A DNA stretch of 64,000 bases from Streptococcus sp. oral taxon 056 str. F0418 (GTDB lineage: Bacteria > Bacillota > Bacilli > Lactobacillales > Streptococcaceae): positions 1,178,001-1,242,000 of the forward strand of contig NZ_AFQU01000001.1 of NCBI RefSeq assembly GCF_000220065.1, written 5' to 3'. Below, in pieces: positions 19,790-29,830 of the stretch. Under the pieces are notes generated by a model. That model worked only from the letters and a program-made list of their open reading frames with translations. It searched no databases and was not told the origin of the DNA. Each line of letters opens with the position of its first letter. Positions within the stretch are counted from its first letter, which is position 1. The position numbers and the translations under genes were made by a program.

Positions 19790-21709
19790 ATGTCACACAA
19801 TTTTACTGAAAGTTATGATATTATCGTGATTGGAGCAGGACATGCTGGGGTTGAAGCATCGCTTGCTGCCAGTCGCATGGGATGTAAAGTTTTGCTAGCA
19901 ACCATCAATATTGAGATGCTGGCTTTTATGCCATGCAATCCCTCGATCGGAGGATCTGCAAAAGGCATTGTCGTTCGTGAAGTAGATGCTTTGGGCGGGG
20001 AGATGGCCAAGAATATCGATAAGAGCTATATCCAGATGAAAATGCTCAATACTGGCAAAGGACCTGCAGTTCGTGCTCTTAGAGCGCAAGCGGATAAAGA
20101 GCTTTATTCCAAAGAAATGCGTAAGACTGTTGAAAATCAAGAAAATTTGACTTTGCGACAAACCATGATTAATGAAATCTTGGTTGAAGATGGTAAAGTA
20201 ATTGGTGTTAAAACGGCGACGCAACAGGAATATGCAGCTAAAGCTGTCATTGTTACCACTGGAACAGCCTTGAGGGGAGAAATCATCATTGGTGATCTCA
20301 AGTATTCATCTGGTCCAAACCATAGCTTGGCAGCCATTCCTTTAGCAGATAACCTGCGGGATCTAGGTTTTGAAATTGGTCGTTTTAAAACCGGAACGCC
20401 TCCGCGTGTCAAGGCGTCATCTATCAATTATGATGTGACTGAAATCCAGCCAGGTGATAAAAAGGCCAATCATTTCTCTTACACATCTCGTGATGAGGAC
20501 TATGTGAAAGATCAGGTGCCTTGCTGGTTGACCTATACCAATGCGGAAAGTCATGAAATTATCCAAAATAACCTACACCGGGCTCCTATGTTTTCAGGCA
20601 TCGTTAAGGGAGTGGGGCCACGCTATTGCCCGTCTATCGAGGATAAGATTGTCCGTTTTGCGGACAAGGAACGACACCAGCTTTTCTTAGAGCCTGAGGG
20701 CCGTGATACAGAAGAAGTTTATGTGCAGGGGCTGTCAACTAGTTTGCCAGAAGATGTACAAAAAGAATTGGTTCACTCTATCAAGGGTCTAGAAAATGCA
20801 GAGATGATGCGGACAGGCTATGCTATTGAGTATGATATGATCATGCCTCACCAGTTGCGGGCAACCTTGGAAACCAAGAAAATTTCAGGTCTCTTTACAG
20901 CAGGTCAGACAAATGGGACTTCTGGCTATGAAGAAGCTGCAGGTCAAGGGATTATCGCTGGGATTAATGCGGCCTTGAAAATCCAAGGTAAGCCGGAGTT
21001 AATCTTGAAGCGTAGTGATGGATACATTGGAGTCATGATTGATGATTTGGTCACCAAGGGAACCGTAGAACCTTATCGACTTTTGACTAGCCGAGCTGAG
21101 TACCGTTTGATTCTCCGCCATGACAATGCCGATATGCGTTTAACAGAGATGGGGCGAGAAATTGGTCTGGTAGATGATGAGCGCTGGGCTCGTTTCGAAA
21201 TTAAAAAGAATCAATTTGACAATGAAATGAAGCGTTTGGAATCCATCAAGCTAAAACCTGTCAAGGAAACCAATGCTAAGGTAGAAGAGCTTGGCTTTAA
21301 GCCTCTGACAGATGCAGTAACTGCCAAAGAATTTATGCGACGTCCGGAAGTGTCTTACCAGGATGTGGTTCAGTTCATTGGTCCGGCGGCAGAGGAGCTT
21401 GATGAAAAGATTATCGAGCTAATTGAAACAGAGATTAAGTACGAAGGCTATATTTCTAAAGCCCTTGATCAGGTTGAGAAGATGAAACGCATGGAAGAGA
21501 AGCGCATTCCAGCTAATATCGACTGGGATGATATTGACTCAATTGCGACAGAAGCACGACAGAAGTTTAAGAAAATCAATCCGGAAACAATTGGTCAGGC
21601 TAGTCGCATTTCTGGTGTCAACCCAGCTGATATTTCTATTTTGATGGTTTATTTGGAAGGAAAAGCACGGAGTATTTCAAAAAATAAAGACAAGCAAAAA
21701 CACGTTTGA
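19790..21709 (+). CDS. mnmG: tRNA uridine-5-carboxymethylaminomethyl synthase MnmG (GidA)
   Basis: FAD enzyme that, with MnmE, installs the cmnm5 group on wobble U34. 639 residues from ATG 19790 ([15 protein letters not shown]). N-terminal FAD-binding [10 protein letters not shown] (about 14-23); family motifs NCPSIGG-like [11 protein letters not shown] and [18 protein letters not shown] are intact. An upstream in-frame TTG (19718) would add 24 residues unlike the family and lies in the leader hairpin; ATG 19790 has AAGGAA just upstream (ATG 19775 is a weaker alternative). The stop codon is the end of the left terminator arm split by the IS. Confidence 0.95.
   Translation: MSHNFTESYDIIVIGAGHAGVEASLAASRMGCKVLLATINIEMLAFMPCNPSIGGSAKGIVVREVDALGGEMAKNIDKSYIQMKMLNTGKGPAVRALRAQADKELYSKEMRKTVENQENLTLRQTMINEILVEDGKVIGVKTATQQEYAAKAVIVTTGTALRGEIIIGDLKYSSGPNHSLAAIPLADNLRDLGFEIGRFKTGTPPRVKASSINYDVTEIQPGDKKANHFSYTSRDEDYVKDQVPCWLTYTNAESHEIIQNNLHRAPMFSGIVKGVGPRYCPSIEDKIVRFADKERHQLFLEPEGRDTEEVYVQGLSTSLPEDVQKELVHSIKGLENAEMMRTGYAIEYDMIMPHQLRATLETKKISGLFTAGQTNGTSGYEEAAGQGIIAGINAALKIQGKPELILKRSDGYIGVMIDDLVTKGTVEPYRLLTSRAEYRLILRHDNADMRLTEMGREIGLVDDERWARFEIKKNQFDNEMKRLESIKLKPVKETNAKVEELGFKPLTDAVTAKEFMRRPEVSYQDVVQFIGPAAEELDEKIIELIETEIKYEGYISKALDQVEKMKRMEEKRIPANIDWDDIDSIATEARQKFKKINPETIGQASRISGVNPADISILMVYLEGKARSISKNKDKQKHV
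21696..21709 (+). terminator. Left arm of the mnmG terminator, separated by the IS
   Basis: AAAAACACGTTTGA pairs with TCAAGCGTGTTTTT at 23151-23164 on the far side of the IS (14 bp, one G-U pair). Without the IS the loop would be TTTC and the stem would end in U5, a standard terminator. Confidence 0.85.
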
Positions 21710-21767
21710 TTTTGTACTGACCCCCAAAAGTTAGACAATTAATTTAAGCAAAGGATTTAGTTCTATA

Positions 21768-22711
21768 TTATACAGGACTAAGTCCTTTTAATTTTACTTT
21801 GATTCGTTTGTTGTTGTAATAATCAATATAGTCGACGATTGCCCCCTCAAGTTCCTTTATAGACTTAAAAGTCTTCTCATAGCCGTAAAACATCTCTGAT
21901 TTAAGAATGCCAAAGAACGATTCGATCATACCATTGTCAGTACTATTCCCCTTGCGAGACATAGATGGCTGAATTCCCTTATCTTCTAAAAAATTATGAT
22001 ATAACTCATGCTGGTATTGCCATCCCTGATCACTGTGGAGAATAGTCTTCTCATATTGTTCTTCTCTAAATGCTTGTTCTAACATATCTTTTATTTGGTT
22101 TAAATTCGGTGAAGACGATAGAGTATAGGCTATAATTTCGCTGTTATAACCATCTAAAATTGGTGATAGATATAGTTTTTGGTTACTTGTTGGAATAGAA
22201 AACTCTGTAATGTCTGTATAGCACTTTTCCAATGGTTTTAAAGCTTTGAATTGGCGTTGAATAATATTCTCAGCTTTCTTTCCAACTTCTCCATGATAAG
22301 AAGAATACTTACGTTTTCGACGAATACGAGCAGTTAGCCCCAACAGTTTCATCAGACGTTGTACCTTCTTATGGTTTACGATGAACCCACGGTTTCTAAG
22401 CTCAAGAGTAATACGACGGTATCCATAATTTCCTTTATGGTCGTTATAAATGGTTTGTATTTCGTTTTTTACGTCCTGATTCTTATCTTCTTGGTTTAGC
22501 TGCTTTAAGTGATAATAGTAAGTTGAACGGGCAAGTTTGATAATCTTTAAAAGAATATCTAAAGGAAACTCTGACACTAACTCTCTGACAATCTGCGTCT
22601 TTCTTCTTTCTCTTTTTCCTCCTTCAAGCGGAGTTCTCTCAACTTTTTTAGAATGGCATTCTCCGCTCTTAAATACTCATTTTCAGCCTGAAGGCGTTCT
22701 AGTTCTGTCAT
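21768..22711 (-). pseudogene. IS3-family transposase OrfB, frameshifted
   Basis: The N-terminal part (ATG 22711, [20 protein letters not shown], a coiled coil) runs into a stop at 22579-22577. The catalytic part continues in another frame from GTG 22577 (269 residues: SEFPLDILLKI..., IS3 HTH_21 then rve domain). DDE residues are visible: Asp in CYTDITEF, Asp in HSDQGWQYQ, Glu in DNGMIESFFG. Adding one A to the minus-strand A5 run (plus 22613-22617) would give EEKRERRKTQ and restore one frame. The stop and GTG overlap as TAGTG, so some re-initiation is possible. orfB begins inside the orfA stop (ATGA) after an A6 run where the usual IS3 -1 frameshift can occur. Confidence 0.85.
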
Positions 22712-23091
22712 CTCTTCCGTTTTTTCTTTGGCTTACGTCCCATTTTAGGTACTCTCCCTCTTGTTTTCTCAACAATAGTATACCCATTTTTCTTGTATTG
22801 TGCTATCCAATTTTTCAATAGCGAAGGATCGGGTAAAGCATAATCTAAAGATACACTTCTTAGTGAACGACCTTTAAGCAGAACTTTATTAATTATTTCT
22901 TCCTTTAATTCGGGAGAATAGTAACGATTCTTTCCTTTTTTTGCGATTTCTGTCCCATAACGATCAATCAATTTAATCATATACTGAAGATTAGAAATGT
23001 TTATCTCAAATTGATTTGAAAGTCGTCTAAAGCTCTCTCCTTGCTTTCTCAATTCATATATTTGAACTTTATCTTTATAAGTTAATTTCAT
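22708..23091 (-). CDS. IS3-family OrfA (helix-turn-helix)
   Basis: 127 residues from ATG 23091 ([18 protein letters not shown]). Helix-turn-helix DNA-binding protein of the IS150 group, with a second HTH-like unit in residues 60-105 and a very basic end (PKKKRKR). GGGGTG precedes the ATG. An A6 run just before the stop gives the likely -1 frameshift to OrfB. A TTG 15 nt upstream is rejected as the start because it lies in the end hairpin. Confidence 0.88.
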   Translation of the reverse strand: MKLTYKDKVQIYELRKQGESFRRLSNQFEINISNLQYMIKLIDRYGTEIAKKGKNRYYSPELKEEIINKVLLKGRSLRSVSLDYALPDPSLLKNWIAQYKKNGYTIVEKTRGRVPKMGRKPKKKRKR

Positions 23092-23100
23092 AATAAAACA

Positions 23101-23137
23101 CCCCAAAAGTTAGATTTTTTCTGTCTAACTTTTGGGG
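23101..23137. repeat. Perfect hairpin at the right end of the IS
   Basis: CCCCAAAAGTTAGA (23101-23114) and its exact complement (23124-23137) around a 9-nt loop, overlapping the right terminal repeat and the orfA ribosome site. In read-through RNA from outside it would hide the orfA ribosome site, as known for other IS families. Confidence 0.85.
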
Positions 23138-23150
23138 TGCAGTTCATTTC

Positions 23151-23164
23151 TCAAGCGTGTTTTT
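23151..23164 (+). terminator. Right arm of the mnmG terminator
   Basis: TCAAGCGTGTTTTT, complementary to 21696-21709. See the left arm entry. Confidence 0.85.
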
Positions 23165-23175
23165 ATAGCGATAGA

Positions 23176-23191
23176 TTGACATAGGTGTAAA
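23176..23191. repeat. Intergenic dyad TTKACA-N4-TGTMAA, copy 4
   Basis: TTGACATAGGTGTAAA, preceded by TAGA as in copy 3, and followed by further half sites (ATTGTCAA near 23195, ATTGACAA near 23210). Confidence 0.6.
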
Positions 23192-23635
23192 CAAATTGTC
23201 AATTCAAGATTGACAACGTAATGAATATTTTTAGAGTGAAAACGATAAGTTTATAGACAAAGATAGAAATAGGATATAAAAAGGGTAATAGGCATTATTA
23301 TCTCGGACCTTCGGTTAATATTTCTTTCATAGAGCTTAGTTAGATTAGGAGGATAAAGCTGGAGGGCGGGAAGTAGTAAAAAGTAATCAAGTAAAGTGAA
23401 GACGGTAAATGGAGTGTGAAATGGCAAAGAGTATTGTTTTATGCAAACGATAGGTCTTGTCAACAAAATTTACAAAATTGACAATGAATGAGTAAATAAA
23501 AGCAAGAAAATGAGTAGAATATGACATAAAATGAATATGAAATATAACTCCTTTTAAGAGTAAGTATAATTGTCATATTTCAGTCTTTTTTACTAATAAA
23601 AGAGCAAAGGAAAACTCGCTTTTTTCCTTAATTTA

Positions 23636-23644
23636 TGGTAAAAT
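23636..23644 (+). promoter_or_regulatory. Extended -10 promoter of the gdpP operon
   Basis: TGGTAAAAT (TG 23636-23637, TAAAAT 23639-23644), 20 nt before ATG 23664. It covers ATG 23643, which therefore cannot be the gdpP start if this promoter is used. Confidence 0.6.
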
Positions 23645-23663
23645 GGCGGATAAGAGGTTTGTG

Positions 23664-25643
23664 ATGAAAAAATTTCATTTTGCTCCAGTTCACTTTGTCA
23701 TGCTGGGGGTTATTTCTTTTGGAATCTTAGCCATTTTGTTGCGGGTATTCGGTGAGGGAACACTTGCCTTGCTTGCAGCCTTTTTTGTGGTAGCTTTTTT
23801 CACTCTTGTCTTGATTTACCAACAAAAAATGTTTGAAGCAGATGAGTTTGAGCAGATTCAATATGTTAATCATCATGCAGAAAATAGTCTGACTTCCTTA
23901 TTGGATCAAATGCCTGTTGGAGTTATTAAAATCAAGAAAGAAACAGGGGAAGTTGAATGGTTTAACCCTTATGCAGAATTACTTTGCACAACGGAAGATG
24001 GCGAGTTTGATACAGAAGTGCTACAACGGATGATGGACGCTTCACTTGAGGGATCTGGTCGCTATTTGACGGTTGGCGATAAAAAATACTCTATTTATTT
24101 GGATCGCTCATCTAATGTTTTTTACTTTTTTGATGCTTCTAGCGAGTATGAGGCGACTGCTGAACTGGTTACTACAAGACCAGTTATCGGAATTATTTCT
24201 GTTGATAATTATGATGATTTGGAAGATGTTGTGTCAGACTCAGACATCAGTCAGATTAATAGCTTTGTTGCAAATTATGTTGCAGAATTTGCTGATCGTT
24301 ACCACATGTTTTACCGTCGTGTAGGAACAGATCGTTTTTATCTTTTTACAGACTTTACAGTTTTAGATCAGTTAATGCAGGATAAGTTTTCTGTTATTGA
24401 CCAATTTCGATTAGAAGCCAAAAATCGTGAAATTCCTTTGACTTTGAGTATGGGATTTGCTTATGGAGATGGAGATCACGACCAAATTGGTAAAACAGCT
24501 CTGCTAAATCTAAACTTAGCGGAAGTTCGAGGCGGTGACCAGGCTGTCGTAAAGGAAAATGATGAAAGCAAAAATCCAATCTTCTTTGGTGGAGGAACGG
24601 CCTCGGCTGTTAAGCGCACTCGTACTCGTACTCGGGCAATGATGACAGCCATTTCTGACAAGATTCGAAGTGTGGACCAAGTTTTGGTTATGGGACATAA
24701 AAACTTAGATATGGACGCATTAGGTTCTGCTGTTGGTATGCAACTCTTTGCAAGTAATCTAATCGATAAGAGTTATGTTGTCTATGATCCATATCAAATG
24801 GCGGCAGATATTGAACGTGCAGTAAATAGACTTCAAGAAGAAGGCCAGACTCAGTTCATTACGGTAGCAAAAGCTATGACGATGGTGAGTGGAAATTCTT
24901 TATTGATTATGGTTGATCATTCAAAGATTGAGTTGACCTTGTCGAAAGAACTTTACGAACAGTTTTATCAAACGATTGTCATTGACCATCACCGACGAGA
25001 TGATGATTTTCCTGAAAATGCTGTGATTACCTATATTGAGAGCGGTGCTAGTAGTGCAAGTGAACTTGTTACTGAGTTGCTCCAATTCCAAAATTCTAAG
25101 AAAAATAGACTCGGTAAAATGCAAGCTAGTGTTTTGATGGCGGGCATGATGCTGGATACGAAGAATTTCACATCACGAGTTACGAGTAGAACATTTGATG
25201 TAGCAAGTTACTTACGGACACGTGGTAGTGATAGTGTGGCCATTCAAGATATTTCAGCGACAGATTTTGACGAGTATCGGTCTGTCAATGAGTTAATTCT
25301 GAGAGGAAGCAAGATTCTACCAAATGTCATTGTAGCAAGTGGTGCAGAGGACACTAGCTATCCAACAGTGGTTATCAGTAAGGCGGCAGACACAATGCTT
25401 GCCATGTCTGGCATTGAAGCAACTTTTGTGGTAAGTAAGAATACGCAAGGATATGTTTCTATTTCCGCACGTAGTCGAAGTAAAATTAATGTTCAACGGA
25501 TTATGGAAAAAATGGGCGGTGGCGGACACTTCAATCTGGCAGCTGCACAAATGAAAGATATAACGGTTGCAGAGGCAACGCGTAAGTTGAATCAAGAAAT
25601 TTTGGATGAAACAATCAAAAAAGAAGAGGAGAAGATAGAATGA
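23664..25643 (+). CDS. gdpP: Cyclic-di-AMP phosphodiesterase GdpP
   Basis: Membrane-bound hydrolase of the second messenger c-di-AMP. 659 residues from ATG 23664 ([11 protein letters not shown]), preceded by AGAGG. Two N-terminal helices (about 9-29, 33-53), a PAS-like domain (about 70-145), a degenerate GGDEF domain (about 175-300), then DHH ([16 protein letters not shown] and IDHHRRDD) and DHHA1 ([12 protein letters not shown]) catalytic domains. An ATG at 23643 would add MADKRFV but lies in the promoter. The stop overlaps the rplI start (ATGA). The gdpP-rplI-dnaB order is the usual one in streptococci. Confidence 0.95.
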   Translation: MKKFHFAPVHFVMLGVISFGILAILLRVFGEGTLALLAAFFVVAFFTLVLIYQQKMFEADEFEQIQYVNHHAENSLTSLLDQMPVGVIKIKKETGEVEWFNPYAELLCTTEDGEFDTEVLQRMMDASLEGSGRYLTVGDKKYSIYLDRSSNVFYFFDASSEYEATAELVTTRPVIGIISVDNYDDLEDVVSDSDISQINSFVANYVAEFADRYHMFYRRVGTDRFYLFTDFTVLDQLMQDKFSVIDQFRLEAKNREIPLTLSMGFAYGDGDHDQIGKTALLNLNLAEVRGGDQAVVKENDESKNPIFFGGGTASAVKRTRTRTRAMMTAISDKIRSVDQVLVMGHKNLDMDALGSAVGMQLFASNLIDKSYVVYDPYQMAADIERAVNRLQEEGQTQFITVAKAMTMVSGNSLLIMVDHSKIELTLSKELYEQFYQTIVIDHHRRDDDFPENAVITYIESGASSASELVTELLQFQNSKKNRLGKMQASVLMAGMMLDTKNFTSRVTSRTFDVASYLRTRGSDSVAIQDISATDFDEYRSVNELILRGSKILPNVIVASGAEDTSYPTVVISKAADTMLAMSGIEATFVVSKNTQGYVSISARSRSKINVQRIMEKMGGGGHFNLAAAQMKDITVAEATRKLNQEILDETIKKEEEKIE

Positions 25644-26091
25644 AAGTTATTTTTTTAGCAGATGTAAAAGGCAAAGGAAAAAAGGGGAAATCAAAGAAGT
25701 CCCTACAGGATATGCTCAGAATTTTTTGATTAAGAAGAATCTAGCAAAAGAAGCGACTGCTCAAGCTGTTGGAGAATTGCGTGGAAAACAAAAATCAGAG
25801 GAAAAAGCTCATGCAGAATTGGTTGCTGAAGCTCAAGCAATTAAGGCTAAGTTAGCCGAAGAAACGACTGTAGTCGAATTTACTGAAAAAGTTGGTCCAG
25901 ATGGCTGGACATTTGGGTCTATCACTAGTAAGAAAATTGCAGAAGAGTTAGAGAAACAATTCGGAATTAAATTAGATAAACGAAACATCAAGGTAGAGTC
26001 ACCGATTCGTTCAATCGGCTTGATTGATGTACAAGTCAAAATTTACCAAGACATTACAGGTATCATCAATCTGCGTGTCAAGGAAGGATAA
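25640..26091 (+). pseudogene. rplI: Ribosomal protein L9, frameshifted near codon 15
   Basis: L9 binds 23S rRNA near the L1 stalk. The true start is ATG 25640, overlapping the gdpP stop: [15 protein letters not shown]. The A-run 25678-25683 has 6 A; 7 are needed to continue into [19 protein letters not shown]. With that base the protein has 150 residues, the normal L9 length, and the remainder is intact to the stop. As given, translation from 25640 ends after about 29 codons, and a fragment from TTG 25726 would lack the rRNA-binding N-domain. Probably a homopolymer error. Confidence 0.92.
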
Positions 26092-26115
26092 GGTAATAGG
26101 AGAGAGGAGTTCTTT

Positions 26116-27471
26116 ATGGCAGAGATTGATGAATTACGAGCGCAGCCTCAAGATATTTTAGCAGAGCAGTCTGTTCTAGGAGCTATTTTTCTTGATGAGA
26201 GCAAGCTCGTTTTCGTTCGCGAGTATATCGAGCCAGCAGACTTCTTTAAGTATGCCAACCGCTTGATTTTCAAGGCTATGATTGATTTGGCTGATCGCGG
26301 AGATGCTATTGATGCAACGACAGTTCGTAATATTTTAGATAGCCAGGATGATTTGCAAAATATTGGTGGTCTGAGTTATTTAGTTGAGGTTATTAACTCG
26401 GTTCCAACTTCTGCAAATGCGGAATATTATGCAAAAATTGTTGCTGAAAAAGCAATATTGCGCCGCTTGATCACACGTCTGACAGATTCTATCAACCAAG
26501 CTTATGATGGGGCAAGTCCAGCAGACGAAATCATTGCTGGGGCAGAGAAAGCTTTGATTGATGTCAGCGAAAATGCCAATCGTAGTGGTTTTAAGAATAT
26601 CAAGGATATTCTGAATATTAACTTTGAAAATTTAGAGGTTAGATCACAGCAAACATCACATATTACGGGAATTGCAACTGGTTATCCCGAACTGGATAGG
26701 ATGACTACAGGCTTGCATGAGGAAGAGCTAATCATTTTGGCTGCTCGTCCTGCGGTCGGAAAAACTGCTTTTGCTCTTAATATTGCCCAGAATATTGGTA
26801 CAAAGTTAGATAAGACTGTAGCTATCTTCTCTTTGGAAATGGGAGCAGAAAGCTTGGTAGACCGGATGTTGGCCTCTGAAGGAGTGATTAATTCTCACTC
26901 GATTCGTACAGGACAACTTAGCGATGAGGAATGGCGAAAGGTGACCATTGCACAAGCCAATTTGGCTCAGGCTAGTATTTATATTGATGATACGCCAGGG
27001 ATTCGGATTACAGAGATTCGTTCAAGGGCTAGGAAGTTGGCCCAAGAGACGGGGAATCTTGGCTTGATTTTGATTGACTATCTGCAACTGATTACAGGGA
27101 CGGGGCGTGAAAATCGCCAACAAGAGGTTTCAGAAATCTCTCGTCAACTGAAGATTTTAGCAAAAGAGTTAAAAGTACCAGTGATCGCCCTGAGTCAGCT
27201 TTCTCGTGGAGTAGAGCAACGGCAAGATAAACGTCCGGTATTATCAGATATTCGTGAGTCTGGATCAATTGAGCAGGACGCGGATATTGTGGCCTTTTTA
27301 TACCGTGATGATTACTATGATCGAGCTGGTGAAGAGGAAGAAGGCATTCCAAATAATAAGGTTGAGGTTATTATCGAAAAGAACCGGAGCGGTGCGCGTG
27401 GTACTGTAGAGTTGATTTTCCAAAAAGAATACAATAAATTTTCAAGTATTTCTAAGAGGGAGGAAGTATAA
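26116..27471 (+). CDS. dnaB: Replicative DNA helicase DnaB
   Basis: Hexameric fork helicase (called DnaC in some firmicute annotations). 451 residues: N-terminal primase-interaction domain (about 10-110), linker helix, and RecA-like ATPase domain with Walker A RPAVGKTA (211-218), Walker B LILIDYLQLI and the arginine-finger region. The start follows GGAGAGAGG. Two nt separate it from veg. Third gene of the gdpP operon. Confidence 0.97.
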   Translation: MAEIDELRAQPQDILAEQSVLGAIFLDESKLVFVREYIEPADFFKYANRLIFKAMIDLADRGDAIDATTVRNILDSQDDLQNIGGLSYLVEVINSVPTSANAEYYAKIVAEKAILRRLITRLTDSINQAYDGASPADEIIAGAEKALIDVSENANRSGFKNIKDILNINFENLEVRSQQTSHITGIATGYPELDRMTTGLHEEELIILAARPAVGKTAFALNIAQNIGTKLDKTVAIFSLEMGAESLVDRMLASEGVINSHSIRTGQLSDEEWRKVTIAQANLAQASIYIDDTPGIRITEIRSRARKLAQETGNLGLILIDYLQLITGTGRENRQQEVSEISRQLKILAKELKVPVIALSQLSRGVEQRQDKRPVLSDIRESGSIEQDADIVAFLYRDDYYDRAGEEEEGIPNNKVEVIIEKNRSGARGTVELIFQKEYNKFSSISKREEV

Positions 27472-27473
27472 AA

Positions 27474-27764
27474 ATGAGTGATGCATTTACAGATGTTGCA
27501 AAGATGAAAAAAATAAAGGAAGATATCAAAGCTCATGAGGGGCAGATGGTCGAGATGACTTTGGAAAATGGTCGGAAACGTCAAAAAGATAAAAAAGGCC
27601 GTTTAATTGAAGTTTACCCTTCTTTATTTATCGTAGAGTACATCAATGACAAGGTTCCTGAGGAGGATTCTGCTCGAACTTATGTTGAGTCTTATACGTA
27701 TTCAGATATCTTGACAGAAAAGAATTTGATTCGCTATTTTGATGAAGAAGTAGAAGAGAATTAA
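27474..27764 (+). CDS. veg: Veg family protein
   Basis: 96-residue small protein of the Veg family (DUF1021): basic core LENGRKRQKDKKGRLIEVYPSLFIVEY. In Bacillus Veg stimulates biofilm matrix genes; the role in streptococci is not known to me. It starts 2 nt after dnaB, has AGGGAGG upstream, and ends the operon. Confidence 0.85.
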   Translation: MSDAFTDVAKMKKIKEDIKAHEGQMVEMTLENGRKRQKDKKGRLIEVYPSLFIVEYINDKVPEEDSARTYVESYTYSDILTEKNLIRYFDEEVEEN

Positions 27765-27777
27765 AAGTTAAGAAATG

Positions 27778-27803
27778 AGATTGGACTTGGTCACAATCTT
27801 TTT
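27778..27803 (+). terminator. Terminator of the gdpP-veg operon
   Basis: AGATTGGAC / GTC-A-CAATCT stem with one bulged A and loop TTG, followed by T5. Confidence 0.8.
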
Positions 27804-27826
27804 CCTTTTAGGTAGATAGTCAGATT

Positions 27827-27855
27827 TTGCGACAGATTTTTATTTGTAGTATAAT
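27827..27855 (+). promoter_or_regulatory. Promoter of the aminotransferase-recO-plsX-acpP operon
   Basis: TTGCGA (27827-27832), 17-nt spacer, TATAAT (27850-27855). RNA starts near 27862, just before the ribosome site GGGGG. Confidence 0.7.
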
Positions 27856-27882
27856 GTTTGAAAAGATGTGGGGGAAAGAATG

Positions 27883-29070
27883 ATGGATTTAATGAAACGC
27901 TTTAATAAGCATTTAGATAAGATTGCAGTATCTATGATTCGCCAGTTTGATCAGTCCATATCTGACATTCCGGGAGTTTTGCGCTTAACTTTGGGAGAGC
28001 CAGATTTTACAACTCCAGATCATATTAAAGAGGCGGCTAAAGCTGCAATTGATGCCAATCAAAGCCACTATACTGGTATGAGTGGTTTGTTAGAGCTTCG
28101 TCAAGCTGCTAGTAGTTTTGTTAAAGAAAAATATCATCTAGATTACAACCCAGAATCAGAGGTCTTAGTGACAATCGGTGCAACAGAAGCATTGTCAGCG
28201 ACCTTAACAGCCATTTTGGAAGAAGGCGATATTGTACTACTTCCGGCACCTGCTTATCCTGGTTATGAGCCACTTGTTAATCTCATGGGTGCTGAGATTG
28301 TCGAGATTGATACGACAGAAAATGATTTTGTTTTAACACCAGAAATGCTGGAAAAAGCCATTTTAGAGCAAGGCGAAAAAGTCAAAGCTGTCATTCTGAA
28401 TTACCCAGCAAATCCGACTGGTGTGACTTATTCGCGTCAGCAAATTCAGGAGTTTGCGGCCGTTTTACAAAAATATGAAGTCTTTGTGATCTGTGATGAA
28501 GTTTATTCTGAGTTGACCTATACAGGAGAGACGCATGTTTCTTTGGGGCAATACTTGAGAAATCAGACGGTTGTTATCAATGGACTTTCAAAATCTCATG
28601 CGATGACTGGTTGGAGATTGGGATTTGTATTTGCTCCGGCAGTATTTACGGCTCAAATTATTAAGAGTCATCAGTATTTGGTGACAGCGGCTACTACTAT
28701 GGCCCAGTTTGCTGGTGCTGAAGCGTTATTGGATGGGAAAAATGATGCAGAGCCGATGAAAAAGGAATATCTCAAACGTCGAGATTACATCCTAGAAAAA
28801 ATGACCAGTCTGGGTTTTAAAATTATTAAACCAGATGGCGCATTTTATATTTTTGCGAAGATTCCAGATGGATACAATCAAGATTCATTTGCATTTCTGA
28901 AAGATTTTGCTGAGAAAAAAGCGGTAGCTTTTATACCAGGTGCTGCTTTTGGACAATACGGAGAAGGGTACATCCGACTTTCTTATGCAGCGAGCATGGA
29001 GGTTATTCAGGAGGCGATGAAACGCCTGAAGGAGTATATGGAAGAGTATGATGCAGTCCATCACGAGTAA
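27883..29070 (+). CDS. Class I/II PLP-dependent aminotransferase
   Basis: Fold-type I aminotransferase of about 395 residues, AraT/PatA-like. Visible: [17 protein letters not shown] (substrate arm), [11 protein letters not shown], the aspartate [10 protein letters not shown], and PLP lysine in [14 protein letters not shown]. In streptococci such enzymes act on aromatic or branched amino acids or on N-acetyl-diaminopimelate; the substrate cannot be set from sequence. ATG 27883 gives an 8-nt spacing from GGGGG; ATG 27880 and 27892 are close alternatives. It overlaps recO by 23 nt. Confidence 0.88.
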   Translation: MDLMKRFNKHLDKIAVSMIRQFDQSISDIPGVLRLTLGEPDFTTPDHIKEAAKAAIDANQSHYTGMSGLLELRQAASSFVKEKYHLDYNPESEVLVTIGATEALSATLTAILEEGDIVLLPAPAYPGYEPLVNLMGAEIVEIDTTENDFVLTPEMLEKAILEQGEKVKAVILNYPANPTGVTYSRQQIQEFAAVLQKYEVFVICDEVYSELTYTGETHVSLGQYLRNQTVVINGLSKSHAMTGWRLGFVFAPAVFTAQIIKSHQYLVTAATTMAQFAGAEALLDGKNDAEPMKKEYLKRRDYILEKMTSLGFKIIKPDGAFYIFAKIPDGYNQDSFAFLKDFAEKKAVAFIPGAAFGQYGEGYIRLSYAASMEVIQEAMKRLKEYMEEYDAVHHE

Positions 29071-29830
29071 GGCCTTGATTCTCTACAATCGTAATTTTAG
29101 AGAGGATGACAAGCTGGTTAAAATTTTTACAGAGCAAGCCGGGAAAAGGATGTTTTTTGTAAAACATGCTGTTAATTCTAAATTAAGTCCAGTCATTCAG
29201 CCTTTGACAATTGCTAATTTGCTGATGAAAATTAGCGATGAAGGTCTTAGTTATATTCAAGATTATCAGGATGTTCAGTCTTTTAATAGAATAAATAATG
29301 ATTTATTTATCATGGCTTATGCGACTTATGTAGCGGCCTTAGCTGATGCTAGTATTCATGATAATCAGCCGGACGCCGCTCTCTTTGCTTTTTTGGAAAA
29401 GACTTTAGAGCTAATGAATCAAGGGTTAGATTATGAAATTTTGACGAACATTTTTGAAATCCAGATTCTATCACGTTTTGGAGTTTCTCTAAACTTTCAC
29501 GAATGCGTATTTTGTCATCGAACGGGCATGCCTTTTGATTTTTCATTTAAATGGAATGGCCTATTGTGTCCAGAACACTACTATCAAGATGAGAGACGTA
29601 GCCATCTCCATCCAAATATCCCTTTTTTACTAAATCAATTTCAATCTGTTGAGTTTGAAACCTTGGAAACCATTTCATTGAATAAGGAAATCAAACAGCA
29701 ATTACGGAACATTATAGATCAATTATATGATGAGTATGTTGGGATTCATCTAAAATCAAAAAAATTTATTGACTCTCTGGGCGACTGGGGAAATATTTTA
29801 CAAGATAATCAGGATAAGGAGTCTACATGA
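29048..29830 (+). CDS. recO: DNA repair protein RecO
   Basis: Mediator that loads RecA on SSB-coated DNA together with RecR and RecF. 260 residues: N-terminal OB fold (about 1-80) and a helical C-domain with a zinc-type CVFCHRTG ... CPEHY cluster (about 150-180). The start ATGATG lies within the aminotransferase end, giving coupling; the end overlaps plsX by 4 nt (ATGA). Confidence 0.95.
   Translation: MMQSITSKALILYNRNFREDDKLVKIFTEQAGKRMFFVKHAVNSKLSPVIQPLTIANLLMKISDEGLSYIQDYQDVQSFNRINNDLFIMAYATYVAALADASIHDNQPDAALFAFLEKTLELMNQGLDYEILTNIFEIQILSRFGVSLNFHECVFCHRTGMPFDFSFKWNGLLCPEHYYQDERRSHLHPNIPFLLNQFQSVEFETLETISLNKEIKQQLRNIIDQLYDEYVGIHLKSKKFIDSLGDWGNILQDNQDKEST

Larger units (their letters stand above)
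21713..23146 (-). mobile_element. IS3-family insertion sequence (IS150 group)
   Basis: 1434-bp element. Terminal inverted repeats: left TGTACTGACCCCCAAAAGTT (from 21713) and right, read inward, TGAACTGCACCCCAAAAGTT (from 23146), both continuing to AGACA. It is flanked by TTT on each side (21710-21712, 23147-23149), a plausible 3-bp target duplication. It holds orfA (helix-turn-helix) and orfB (DDE integrase) on the minus strand. orfB carries a frameshift, so this copy is probably not self-mobile unless that is a sequencing error. It inserted in the loop of the mnmG terminator. Confidence 0.92.
23147..23663. other. Long AT-rich spacer before gdpP
   Basis: 517 nt with no credible gene. It begins with the right arm of the split mnmG terminator (23151-23164), then a dense run of TTGACA/TTGTCAA half sites (23176-23215 and 23455-23482), and ends with the gdpP promoter. 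Short open frames in it have no ribosome sites or family features. It could be decayed sequence. Confidence 0.6.

Noticed and set aside
23643-23663. Upstream ATG for gdpP
   Set aside because: Overlaps the extended -10 box and lacks a ribosome site; ATG 23664 has AGAGG at proper spacing.
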